Positions 1-7,162 of a stretch of DNA of 22,261 nt are shown here, piece by piece. The notes beneath the pieces were generated by a model. It was not told where the DNA came from. It ran no database searches and saw nothing but the letters and a program-made list of their open reading frames with translations. The stretch spans positions 1-22,261 of the forward strand of contig JAYTCQ010000267.1 of the NCBI GenBank assembly GCA_043736395.1, read 5' to 3'. The DNA is from JAFDVL01 sp043736395. GTDB lineage: Bacteria; Acidobacteriota; Blastocatellia; RBC074. The translations under genes and the position numbers were made by a program. Within the stretch, counting starts at the first letter, position 1; each line of letters opens with the position of its first letter.

Positions 1-43
1 TTGACGCCAGGGCAATCACCCCCCACGATTTTTTTCGAGACAT
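1..43 (-). CDS. Possible N-terminus of a gene running off the left edge
   Basis: On the minus strand an ATG at 43-41 opens a frame that stays open to the window edge (14 codons, reading MSRKKSWGVIALAS). The two lysines followed by small hydrophobic residues resemble the start of a signal peptide. A weak GGGA lies about five bases before the ATG. The gene would be divergent from the secreted protein at 247. Only 14 codons are visible, so this is a suggestion; the product is unknown. Confidence 0.3.
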   Translation of the reverse strand, partial: MSRKKSWGVIALAS

Positions 44-246
44 TTTTCCCAAACCCGGGGAAGTATCGGATTTGGTCGCAGTTCAAAAGGTGTGATCAGA
101 TCGTCACTGTTTCCTTTGATCTCACGGTTCCACCTCCTTCCTTTTGACATTTAATCTTGTCCTCTTGAAATTTCACTTCCAACGTCGTATTACTAAAATT
201 CTCAAGCCTTACTGTATATTTAATTTTCATTTTCAAAGGGGGCAGA

Positions 247-1911
247 ATGCAACACTTTGGATATTTGTTAGCAGTTTTTGGGATGTTAATTTTGTGCTAC
301 GTCGCTGGAGCACAGACGCCAGCCAAATCCGGTACCAGTGTCATCACCGGAAAAATCACCATCGAAAATCAGGCGGCGCCGGGAATTAATGTAGTGCTGC
401 ATTCAGGCGATAATCCGAATCCGATGAAGGATGATAAGCGGCAAAAAGTCACAACGGATGCAGCAGGCAATTATCGCTTTGAGCGTTTGGTGGCAGGGAA
501 ATATCGCGTAGAAGTTTCGGCTCCGGGATATGTCAGTAAACAAAAAAATGAAAATCGATGGGAACGCGGCAGCCTCATCAATGTTGTCGATAATGAATCG
601 ATTGATAAATTAGATTTCAATTTAATACGCGGCGGAATCATCACCGGACGCTTGATGGAAGAAAATGGAAAACCCATCCCTGAATTGACGTTACAATTGA
701 AGCGCCTTGATGAAAAAGGTGAAAAACAGCCAGTGAATAGTCTGGAAATTAGTGATGATCGCGGGATATATCGGTGCTACGGTTTAGAGCCGGGAAAATA
801 TTTAGTGAGTGCGGGACAAGCGGAAAGCGACGCTTCGCTGAATATGGGCGGAGCGAAATTTAAGCAGACTTGGTATCCGGGCGTTCAGGATGAAACCAAA
901 GCGCAGGTCGTAGAAGTCACTATCGACAATGAAGCCGTCAATATTGATTTTCGTTTGCCTCGAATGAAAAAAGGTTTCACTGTCAGCGGACGTGTCATTG
1001 AAGAAGCTACTGGAAAGCCTGTGAAGGGAGTAGGCGTTGGGTTAGCAACACTAAATGAAAAAGGTCAGATCTCAGGGATGTCATTTGGTGGTTCCTTCAC
1101 AAATGACAACGGCGAATTTAAGCAAAGTGGTTTAGTTCCTGGAAAGTATATGACGAATGTTTTCCCGGTAATGGGTAATTCGGACAGCTTTGCGAAATCC
1201 GTAAAATTTGAACTCAAAGATGAAGATTATTCCAATCTGGAAATTAAGATGGTTGACGGCGTCAGCATTGGTGGATTTGCTGTTTTAGAAGGAGTTGATG
1301 ATCCCACCATCAAACAAGCTTTTCAGGGATTGACGATCCATGCTTATGCTCAATCCGCTTCTCAAGAACCGGATGCGGGATTTTCATTCAATGCTCCTGG
1401 CAAGATTGAAGCGGACGGCAGATTTTTATTACGTGGATTACGGGCGGGGAAAATCCAGATCATGCTGAATACGTTTCAGTCTCCCAACCTCAAAAATTTC
1501 TCGCTCTCTCGGATTGAGCGCGACGGCGTTCCGGTTGAAGGCGGAATCGAAGCCAAATCGGGCGAGAAAATTAACGGAGTTCGTTTGGTTGTCGCGTACT
1601 CCTCAGGGCGATTAAGTGGACAGGTGATATTTGCGAATGCGCCGACTGTAAACGAATACCGGATCATGGCGTCGGTTTCACAAAAAGAAAAACCTGGTAG
1701 CGGTAAAGGTGTACCTGTGGATGAGCGCGGACGTTTTTTAATTGAAGGTTTAGCTGCTGGTGTTTATGAATTAAAAGTAAATGCATTTCCGATGAAACCG
1801 GGGTCGGTGAATACGGCTGAATTTCCTTCCGCTACTCAAACTGTGACTATCCCGCACAACAACGAGGCGAAGGTTTCGCTCACTTTGGATTTCAAAGGGA
1901 AGGGGAATTAA
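247..1911 (+). CDS. Secreted carboxypeptidase-regulatory-like repeat protein (paralog 1)
   Basis: This 554-residue protein begins with a hydrophobic signal segment ending near AGAQT (about residue 23) and is probably exported. The rest is a string of beta-sandwich modules of the carboxypeptidase-regulatory/CnaB-like type, each with the pattern 'xxGxxxxxxGxPxxxxxV ... TDxxGxYRFxxLxxGKYxVxxxxxGY'. Modules are visible at about residues 30-95, 125-190, 243-305 and 450-520. No catalytic domain is visible, so the role is probably structural or adhesive in the envelope. The ATG at 247 is chosen because AGGGGG lies just upstream and the signal peptide begins there. It is followed three bases later by a paralog (1915) that shares the 'RGGxITGR' and 'DDRGIYRxYGLxPGKY' blocks, so the pair is a tandem duplication, probably co-transcribed. 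The exact function is unknown. Confidence 0.8.
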   Translation: MQHFGYLLAVFGMLILCYVAGAQTPAKSGTSVITGKITIENQAAPGINVVLHSGDNPNPMKDDKRQKVTTDAAGNYRFERLVAGKYRVEVSAPGYVSKQKNENRWERGSLINVVDNESIDKLDFNLIRGGIITGRLMEENGKPIPELTLQLKRLDEKGEKQPVNSLEISDDRGIYRCYGLEPGKYLVSAGQAESDASLNMGGAKFKQTWYPGVQDETKAQVVEVTIDNEAVNIDFRLPRMKKGFTVSGRVIEEATGKPVKGVGVGLATLNEKGQISGMSFGGSFTNDNGEFKQSGLVPGKYMTNVFPVMGNSDSFAKSVKFELKDEDYSNLEIKMVDGVSIGGFAVLEGVDDPTIKQAFQGLTIHAYAQSASQEPDAGFSFNAPGKIEADGRFLLRGLRAGKIQIMLNTFQSPNLKNFSLSRIERDGVPVEGGIEAKSGEKINGVRLVVAYSSGRLSGQVIFANAPTVNEYRIMASVSQKEKPGSGKGVPVDERGRFLIEGLAAGVYELKVNAFPMKPGSVNTAEFPSATQTVTIPHNNEAKVSLTLDFKGKGN

Positions 1912-1914
1912 TGT

Positions 1915-3663
1915 ATGAAAAACTTTCTTTTGTATTTTTTATTTTTAGGATGTATTTCGAGTGCAGTTTATTCGCAAACGCCTCCCGCAGAAAAGCCAAG
2001 CAAAGGCTCAATTTCAGGGCGTGTGATGGGAGATGACGGACAACCGGTGTCCGGCGCAGCGGTGATGATTTTTGATCAGGGCGGTGGAAATCTGACTACG
2101 CTCACGACCGACGATGAAGGCGTTTTTCATGCGGATGGACTGGCGGCAAAAGCATATTCTATTCAGGCAAGAAATTCTGTGTTGGTGGAGCCTGTGATTC
2201 CGTCCAATCAAAAGCAATTCTATCGCATCGGTTCAAATGTCACTTTGAATTTAATCAGAGGCGGAGTCATTACCGGACGCGTCACAGATGAAAGCGGCAA
2301 AGCGATTGTCGCAATGAATGTGCAGGCGGTGCGAGTAAAAGATGATCAAGGAAAGAAAGTCATTTCTTCCAACGAAAATATCATGATGCCGCGTAAAACG
2401 GATGATCGCGGCATCTATCGTCTTTATGGATTATTGCCGGGAAAATATATTGTACAAACGGCGGGAAATCCTTTCGGTTTTGCGATGGGACAGACAAATG
2501 CGCTGGGCGAAAATGCTCCAATCTATTTTCCAGGAGTGGCGCGACAAGCAGCCAGTGAAGTTTCAGTCGCCGCTGGCGATGAAGTCACTGGCATTGATAT
2601 TCGCTTCCGTGCCGAGACTGGACATACCATTCGAATTAAAGTTATTGGTGGAGAATCTGATCAAAATTCTACCGGAGGCGGAATAAGCTTTATGAATTCC
2701 AAGACGGTCATGCTTGAACATTTCCCCGGTGGAACACATGCAGCATTGGATGCTTCAAGCGAGGCCGAGGGCACTAATGAAACGGTACTTCGTTCGGTCG
2801 CGGATGGCGAATATGTAGCGTACGCAATGCGCGGGAATTTTTGGGGTGAGAGCGATCAGGCGGGATACGTTTCCCAGCGACGTCGGCTCACCGTCAAAGG
2901 GGCAGATTTGAATGGAATCACTTTGACACTGGCTCCTCTTGGATCAATTGCAGGAAAATTTGAAGCTGAACCGCTACCCGAAAAAGATCGTCCCAAAACT
3001 TGCGCGCCTGCTTCAGCGTTGCGCTTGAGCGAGCAATTATTACGCGTGCGGCGGACAGGCATTCCTGCGGATCAAATGCCTGAGTCGGCGAATCAAATAA
3101 GTTCGCCGAACGAGAAAGGCGAATTCAAACAGCGGCGATTAGAAGCCGGGAATTATCGGCTGACTCCGAATCTTTCAGAGGAAAATTATTTTGTAAAATC
3201 CATTAATGTTCCGCCCGCTGCTAAAACAGCGACTGCGCCGCTTGATCCGAATAAAAATGGGTTGCAGCTTAAAGCCGGAGAAAATCTTAAAGATGTCATG
3301 GTGAAATTAACGGAAGGCGCGGCGAGCGTCAGTGGACGTGTGACGACGACTTCAAATAAATTACGAATACATTTGATTCCGGCGGAAAAAGACGCGGGAG
3401 ATGATGTGTTGCGCTATGCCGAAGTGACTACAAATTCGGACGGTACGTTTCGTTTTTCTCACGTAGCTCCAGGTTCGTATTGGTTGCTGGCGAAGCCGAT
3501 TGATCCGCAAATTTCGGAAGAAATTCCAGCTTCACCAATCGCGTGGGATGCTGCACTCCGAATTAAATTTCGACGAGAAGCCGAATTGAATAATCATAAG
3601 ATTGATCTCTCGCTTTGTCAGCAGTTGAATGACGTCACGGTGAAATTGAACGTAGTGAAATAA
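1915..3663 (+). CDS. Secreted carboxypeptidase-regulatory-like repeat protein (paralog 2)
   Basis: This 582-residue protein has an N-terminal hydrophobic signal (about residues 1-20, likely cleaved before QTPP; the LGC at 11-13 only weakly resembles a lipobox). Carboxypeptidase-regulatory-like beta modules follow: one at about residues 30-85, a second beginning at RGGVITGR (about 115), and another in the last 120 residues. It is a diverged tandem paralog of the gene ending at 1911. The ATG at 1915 follows that stop by three bases and is preceded by a purine-rich stretch (AAGGGAAGGGG) inside the upstream gene's end, which supports translational coupling. There is no enzymatic motif. A structural or cell-surface role is inferred; the partner is unknown. 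A hairpin at 3665-3697 begins right after the stop. Confidence 0.78.
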   Translation: MKNFLLYFLFLGCISSAVYSQTPPAEKPSKGSISGRVMGDDGQPVSGAAVMIFDQGGGNLTTLTTDDEGVFHADGLAAKAYSIQARNSVLVEPVIPSNQKQFYRIGSNVTLNLIRGGVITGRVTDESGKAIVAMNVQAVRVKDDQGKKVISSNENIMMPRKTDDRGIYRLYGLLPGKYIVQTAGNPFGFAMGQTNALGENAPIYFPGVARQAASEVSVAAGDEVTGIDIRFRAETGHTIRIKVIGGESDQNSTGGGISFMNSKTVMLEHFPGGTHAALDASSEAEGTNETVLRSVADGEYVAYAMRGNFWGESDQAGYVSQRRRLTVKGADLNGITLTLAPLGSIAGKFEAEPLPEKDRPKTCAPASALRLSEQLLRVRRTGIPADQMPESANQISSPNEKGEFKQRRLEAGNYRLTPNLSEENYFVKSINVPPAAKTATAPLDPNKNGLQLKAGENLKDVMVKLTEGAASVSGRVTTTSNKLRIHLIPAEKDAGDDVLRYAEVTTNSDGTFRFSHVAPGSYWLLAKPIDPQISEEIPASPIAWDAALRIKFRREAELNNHKIDLSLCQQLNDVTVKLNVVK

Positions 3664-3664
3664 C

Positions 3665-3697
3665 TTTGTAGAGGAAACAGTTAGTTCGCGCTACAAA
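3665..3697 (+). terminator. Hairpin after the secreted-paralog pair; degenerate copy of the 4589 hairpin
   Basis: The arms TTTGTAG (3665-3671) and CTACAAA (3691-3697) pair perfectly, with partial pairing inside (GGAAAC against GTTCGCG). It begins one base after the stop codon at 3663 and could help terminate transcription, though no strong T run follows. The interior resembles the perfect hairpin at 4589-4617, and both sit 4-6 bases before a putative -35 box, so it belongs to the repeated unit described under findings. Confidence 0.45.
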
Positions 3698-3701
3698 ATT
3701 A

Positions 3702-3730
3702 TTGATTGTATTCGCGCCGTGAGTTATGTT
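3702..3730 (+). promoter_or_regulatory. Putative sigma-70 promoter, copy A of a repeated promoter-leader
   Basis: TTGATT (3702-3707), a 17-base spacer and TATGTT (3725-3730) form a plausible promoter. An 18-base stretch covering the spacer end and the -10 (GCGCCGTGAGTTATGTTT, 3714-3731) is identical at 4636-4653, upstream of the penicillin-acylase gene. If active, it would transcribe the gene at 3913 with a leader of about 175 bases. Confidence 0.45.
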
Positions 3731-3731
3731 T

Positions 3732-3785
3732 GGTTCTCCCCTAAATTTTTTACTTCACACAAGAAAATCAAAGCTCTCATAGCGT
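3732..3785 (+). pseudogene. Decayed copy of the leader and first codons of the 4688 gene
   Basis: The bases after promoter copy A align with the leader and signal-peptide start of the gene at 4688: 'CTTCACACAAGAAAATCAAAG' here against 'CTTCACACATGAAAATTAAAT' there. The start codon has become AAG (3761-3763) and the stretch holding the GGAG ribosome-binding site is missing. The encoded residues KKIKALI match MKIKSLV. Similarity fades after about 3785. It is a non-initiating remnant; whether it arose by duplication of the leader or by decay of a former paralog cannot be told from this window. Confidence 0.5.
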
Positions 3786-3912
3786 TTTGCAATGGGTGCA
3801 ACCTCAAACCAAAATGCCTCCCCCAGAGCACGGTTCAATGTGTTGTTGCAATTCACAAAACTGGCGGCGCTGAAAGCCGCGAAACAATCAATTTAGTTTA
3901 TTAAGGAGGCTT

Positions 3913-4515
3913 ATGTTTCTCACCCAAAGATTACTTCCCACATTGGTTATTTTGACATTTCTGCTGATGCTTCCTGTCAGCGTAACGCACGCCCAAGTCG
4001 AAAAAATTGACGGTAAACCTGTTTTTGCAGAAGGTGTGGATTTGGGATACTACCTCTGGCGCGAGGGCGACAAATGGTCTATCCGCTGGACAACGATGGG
4101 CAAGCTGCGGCATTTTACCGGCGCAGTAACAGCCGAGGGAGGCGACCTTAAATCCCTCAAGCGCATTGACGTCGAATCCGAAACAAGAGTGCTTTACCCC
4201 GGACGGGCACCGCGCGTAGCTGTCGGTCCGCGTGGACGTGTCTACCGACGCGGCGGACGCGCTCCAGTGGTGACTACGCGAGAACAGGATAAGATCGAAA
4301 AAGATGGCGACAATCGCATCGTTTTCAATGCGCGCACCAACGATGATATTGATGGCTTCGACTTTAAAGTGGATAAGAAGGTCACGTCTGTGCGTTTTGT
4401 GTTGGAGATTGATGGTCAATTCCGACCTCAATTGGTGGCGACAGGTAAGGACAGTGCGCATCCTGCTTCGGTTCCGTTTATTATTAATCTGCCTCCAAGC
4501 GAGCAGAAAAAATAG
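3913..4515 (+). CDS. Small exported protein of unknown function
   Basis: This is a 200-residue protein with a clear signal peptide (hydrophobic residues 8-24, probable cleavage after THA at about 27). The mature part contains a DLGYYLWREGDKW segment and a basic, Gly/Arg-rich stretch (about residues 93-117, GRAPRVAVGPRGRVYRRGGR), then a mixed beta region. No domain is recognised. The start is well supported: AAGGAGG at 3903-3909 lies just before the ATG. It may be transcribed from promoter copy A at 3702. A perfect hairpin at 4589-4617 separates it from the penicillin-acylase gene. It is probably periplasmic or surface-located; the function is unknown. Confidence 0.72.
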   Translation: MFLTQRLLPTLVILTFLLMLPVSVTHAQVEKIDGKPVFAEGVDLGYYLWREGDKWSIRWTTMGKLRHFTGAVTAEGGDLKSLKRIDVESETRVLYPGRAPRVAVGPRGRVYRRGGRAPVVTTREQDKIEKDGDNRIVFNARTNDDIDGFDFKVDKKVTSVRFVLEIDGQFRPQLVATGKDSAHPASVPFIINLPPSEQKK

Positions 4516-4588
4516 CAACAGCATAGTAGATTGGGAAATTCTCACGTCCTCATCCGTCGTGTGAAGGTCAATTAAGTTGAAAATAATT

Positions 4589-4617
4589 TGCAGCGGGAAC
4601 TGACAGTTCCCGCTGCA
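4589..4617 (+). terminator. Perfect 13-bp hairpin, likely terminator of the 3913 gene
   Basis: TGCAGCGGGAACT (4589-4601) pairs perfectly with AGTTCCCGCTGCA (4605-4617) around a three-base GAC loop. It lies 73 bases after the stop at 4515 and just before the promoter for the 4688 gene. The downstream T run is short (GTTTCATT), so it is either a weak intrinsic terminator or a member of an intergenic palindrome family; a degenerate copy occurs at 3665-3697. Confidence 0.5.
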
Positions 4618-4623
4618 GTTTCA

Positions 4624-4652
4624 TTGCTCGTGTTTGCGCCGTGAGTTATGTT
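4624..4652 (+). promoter_or_regulatory. Putative promoter of the penicillin-acylase-family gene, copy B
   Basis: TTGCTC (4624-4629), a 17-base spacer and TATGTT (4647-4652) lie 36 bases before the ATG at 4688. The element is repeated upstream of 3913 with an identical 18-base core, and that conservation supports its being a real promoter or regulator site. The GGAG at 4676-4679 lies in the leader it would produce. Confidence 0.5.
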
Positions 4653-4687
4653 TAGCTTTACTAAATTTTTCAACCGGAGCTTCACAC

Positions 4688-7075
4688 ATGAAAATTAAAT
4701 CCCTCGTTGGTACTTTCGTATTCCTCTCCACATTATTTTTGTCGTCTTTCGCGCAAGCGCCTGATCCAAATACGCTGCTGATTGCAGGCCTCAAAGACAG
4801 CGTCACGGTGCAACGCGATGAGCGCGGCATTCCCTACATCGAAGCGAAAAATGATCAGGATTTATATTTCGCGCAAGGGTACGTGACTGCCTCAGATCGC
4901 CTCTGGCAGATGGATATTTTACGGCGGACAGCGCGTGGCGAAATGTCGGAAATATTCGGCAAAATTGTTTTGGAAGAAGATAAGCGGCGACGACGTTATA
5001 GCTTTGCCGCTTTGTCGGAAAAATCAGCCGCGATGTTGCCTCCGCAATCGCGCGTGGCGCTTGATTCTTTCGTCAAAGGCGTCAATGCTTTTATCGCTTC
5101 ACGCGATGAAAAAACGCTGCCCCGCGAATTCAAAATTCTGAGCTACAAGCCGCGTCCGTGGACGGCTTCGGATACCATCGTGATTGGTTATTTGATGGCG
5201 GAAAGTTTGTCGAGCACCTGGACGACGGATGTGATGCGAGCAACATTCGCGCATTTGCCAAAAGAAATGCGTGACGAATTACTGACGGAGTTTACCCCAC
5301 TCGATACGCCTGTCGTCGGGAGTGATAAGAAAAATGCGGCTGTGAAAAAAGCCGTCGCCAGCGTGGTTCGCGTTAGCTCTGAAATAGCGGCGCTCGCGCA
5401 GATTGATGATGCGAATAAAACAAGCTCGTTAGACCGGATCGGCTTCGGCGCGGAAAATTTAGCGGCGAGCAATAACTGGGTAGTCAGTGGCAAGAAAACG
5501 GTCTCGAAAAAACCTCTGCTTTCCAACGATCCGCATCTGGCTCCATCGGTTCCCGGGATTTGGTATTTGTCGCATTTGAGCGCGCCGGGAGTACGCGTTA
5601 GCGGCGTGACGATTCCCGGTCTTAACGGCATTATTATTGGTCACAACGAACGTATTGCCTGGGGCATGACGAACGTTGGGCCGGACGTGCAAGACCTCTA
5701 CAAAGAAACTTTTGATGCGACAAATCCTTTGAAATATAAAACGCCAAATGGCTGGAAAGACGCCGAGGTTCGCCGCGAAGAAATTAAGGTGCGCAAGGTC
5801 GCGACCAAGCCTGAAACTGAAAGCGTGATGATGGAAGTCGTCATCACTCGACACGGCCCTATCGTGCTTGAAAAAGAAGGCGAACGATACGCCCTGCAAT
5901 GGACGATTTTTGATCCGAAGCGCGAATCTGTCAGCGTATTTTACAATGTCAATCGCGCCCAGAATTTTATGCAGTTCACGGCGGCATTGAGGGGATACGC
6001 CGGAGCGATGCAAAATAATATTTACGCCGACGTAGACGGCAACATTGGATATTACGCCGCCGGATATATTCCGATTCGCAAGACTGGCGATGGCAGCGTG
6101 CCTTACGACGGGGCTACGGATGAAGGCGAATGGACGAGCTTTGTGCCGTGGGAAAAATTGCCGCGTTCATACAATCCGCCTTCCGGAATGATCGCTACGG
6201 CGAATTCTCGTGTGGTAGGGCGTGACTATCCTTATCATTTGACGCACGCGTGGTCGGCTCCATATCGCCAAAAACGCATCAACGATTTGCTTGGTGTAAA
6301 GAATAAAATAACGATTGAAGATTTTCGCGCCACGCTCGGCGATACCTTCGCGATTGGCGGCTCGACTTTCGCGAAAGCTGTGGTCAAACTGGCAGGCATT
6401 AAAGCTGAGGGAAAATTTGGTGACAGCGTCAAACTGTTGGCGGAATGGGATGGTCACGTGACAGCGGATTCGCATGGCGCGTTACTGGTGCATGAAATGC
6501 GCGATGTGTTTTCAACTAAAATCTTCGCAGCCGCGCTGGGTGACGAATTATCAAAGCAGTATCGGTGGACAAATAAACATTACTTGCTGGATCGCATCGT
6601 CACCGAATGGCCTGCCAGATGGTTACCGAAAAGCTCTGCGAACTGGCTGGAATTTGTGAAGGCGTGCGAGGCGGAATCACGCGAAAATCTCACGAAAAAA
6701 TTTGGTGCTGATGAATCCAAATGGACATTCGGAAATGCGGTACAAGTGAAATTTAATCATCCATTGGCAGCGGCTCCGATGATCGGCGGACAATTTAAAA
6801 TTGAAGCGTTCGGGCAAACTGGAAACGGCTATGCGGGCGGACTTGGGCCAACCGTAAACGTCGGGCCAACCGTTTCAATGCGGATGATTGTAGACCTTTC
6901 AAATCTGGATAATTCGCAGCACGGCATCCCGCTCGGACAATCCGGCGATGCGACGAATTCACATTACAAAGATCAATTGGAAGATTGGCGGAACGTGACG
7001 CCGAAGACTTTCCCGTTCAGCAAAGCCGCTGTGAATAAAGCGGCGCAGAGTTCGATTATGTTGATACCGAAGTAA
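4688..7075 (+). CDS. Penicillin acylase family protein (S45 Ntn hydrolase)
   Basis: This 795-residue precursor belongs to the penicillin amidase/AHL acylase family, exported N-terminal-nucleophile amidohydrolases that cleave acyl-amide bonds. Visible features are a signal peptide (residues 1-23, ending SFAQA), the alpha-chain opening 'RDERGIPYIEA' with 'FAQGYVTASDRLWQMD', and the autocleavage site with nucleophile Ser261 in 'AASNNW'. Also present are 'LLSNDPHL', 'RHGPI', and the 'QNNIYADVDGNIGY' block (residues 442-454) that supplies the oxyanion Asn in the family. Length and order are normal, so the gene looks intact. The substrate (beta-lactam, acyl-homoserine lactone or other N-acyl compound) cannot be read from sequence. 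An in-frame extension upstream to 4634 exists, but the ATG at 4688 has GGAG at 4676 and begins the signal peptide MKIKSLVG. Confidence 0.9.
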   Translation: MKIKSLVGTFVFLSTLFLSSFAQAPDPNTLLIAGLKDSVTVQRDERGIPYIEAKNDQDLYFAQGYVTASDRLWQMDILRRTARGEMSEIFGKIVLEEDKRRRRYSFAALSEKSAAMLPPQSRVALDSFVKGVNAFIASRDEKTLPREFKILSYKPRPWTASDTIVIGYLMAESLSSTWTTDVMRATFAHLPKEMRDELLTEFTPLDTPVVGSDKKNAAVKKAVASVVRVSSEIAALAQIDDANKTSSLDRIGFGAENLAASNNWVVSGKKTVSKKPLLSNDPHLAPSVPGIWYLSHLSAPGVRVSGVTIPGLNGIIIGHNERIAWGMTNVGPDVQDLYKETFDATNPLKYKTPNGWKDAEVRREEIKVRKVATKPETESVMMEVVITRHGPIVLEKEGERYALQWTIFDPKRESVSVFYNVNRAQNFMQFTAALRGYAGAMQNNIYADVDGNIGYYAAGYIPIRKTGDGSVPYDGATDEGEWTSFVPWEKLPRSYNPPSGMIATANSRVVGRDYPYHLTHAWSAPYRQKRINDLLGVKNKITIEDFRATLGDTFAIGGSTFAKAVVKLAGIKAEGKFGDSVKLLAEWDGHVTADSHGALLVHEMRDVFSTKIFAAALGDELSKQYRWTNKHYLLDRIVTEWPARWLPKSSANWLEFVKACEAESRENLTKKFGADESKWTFGNAVQVKFNHPLAAAPMIGGQFKIEAFGQTGNGYAGGLGPTVNVGPTVSMRMIVDLSNLDNSQHGIPLGQSGDATNSHYKDQLEDWRNVTPKTFPFSKAAVNKAAQSSIMLIPK

Positions 7076-7162
7076 GAAAATTTTAGTAACCCGATCAATA
7101 GGCAAGCTTAGTTGATTGGGTGTATTATTACTCGAGATCAGAATAATAAAGCGAATTAAGTT

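Noticed and set aside
144..389. 81-codon open frame overlapping the start of the secreted paralog 1 gene
   Set aside because: It overlaps a well-supported gene in another frame, has no ribosome-binding site and no protein-like composition.
3931..4545. Long 204-codon minus-strand frame opposite the exported protein at 3913
   Set aside because: The plus-strand frame has a strong ribosome-binding site and signal peptide; the antisense translation is His/Arg/Cys-rich without any motif.
4634..4687. Upstream extension of the penicillin-acylase frame
   Set aside because: It would translate through the promoter core and leader; ATG at 4688 has GGAG and begins the signal peptide.
5459..6013. 184-codon minus-strand frame within the penicillin-acylase gene
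   Set aside because: It is antisense to a conserved catalytic region and shows no recognisable protein features.
7123..7148. TATTATT / AATAATA inverted repeat before the DUF1501 gene
   Set aside because: The arms are AT-only and short, easily arising by chance; no T run follows to make it a terminator.
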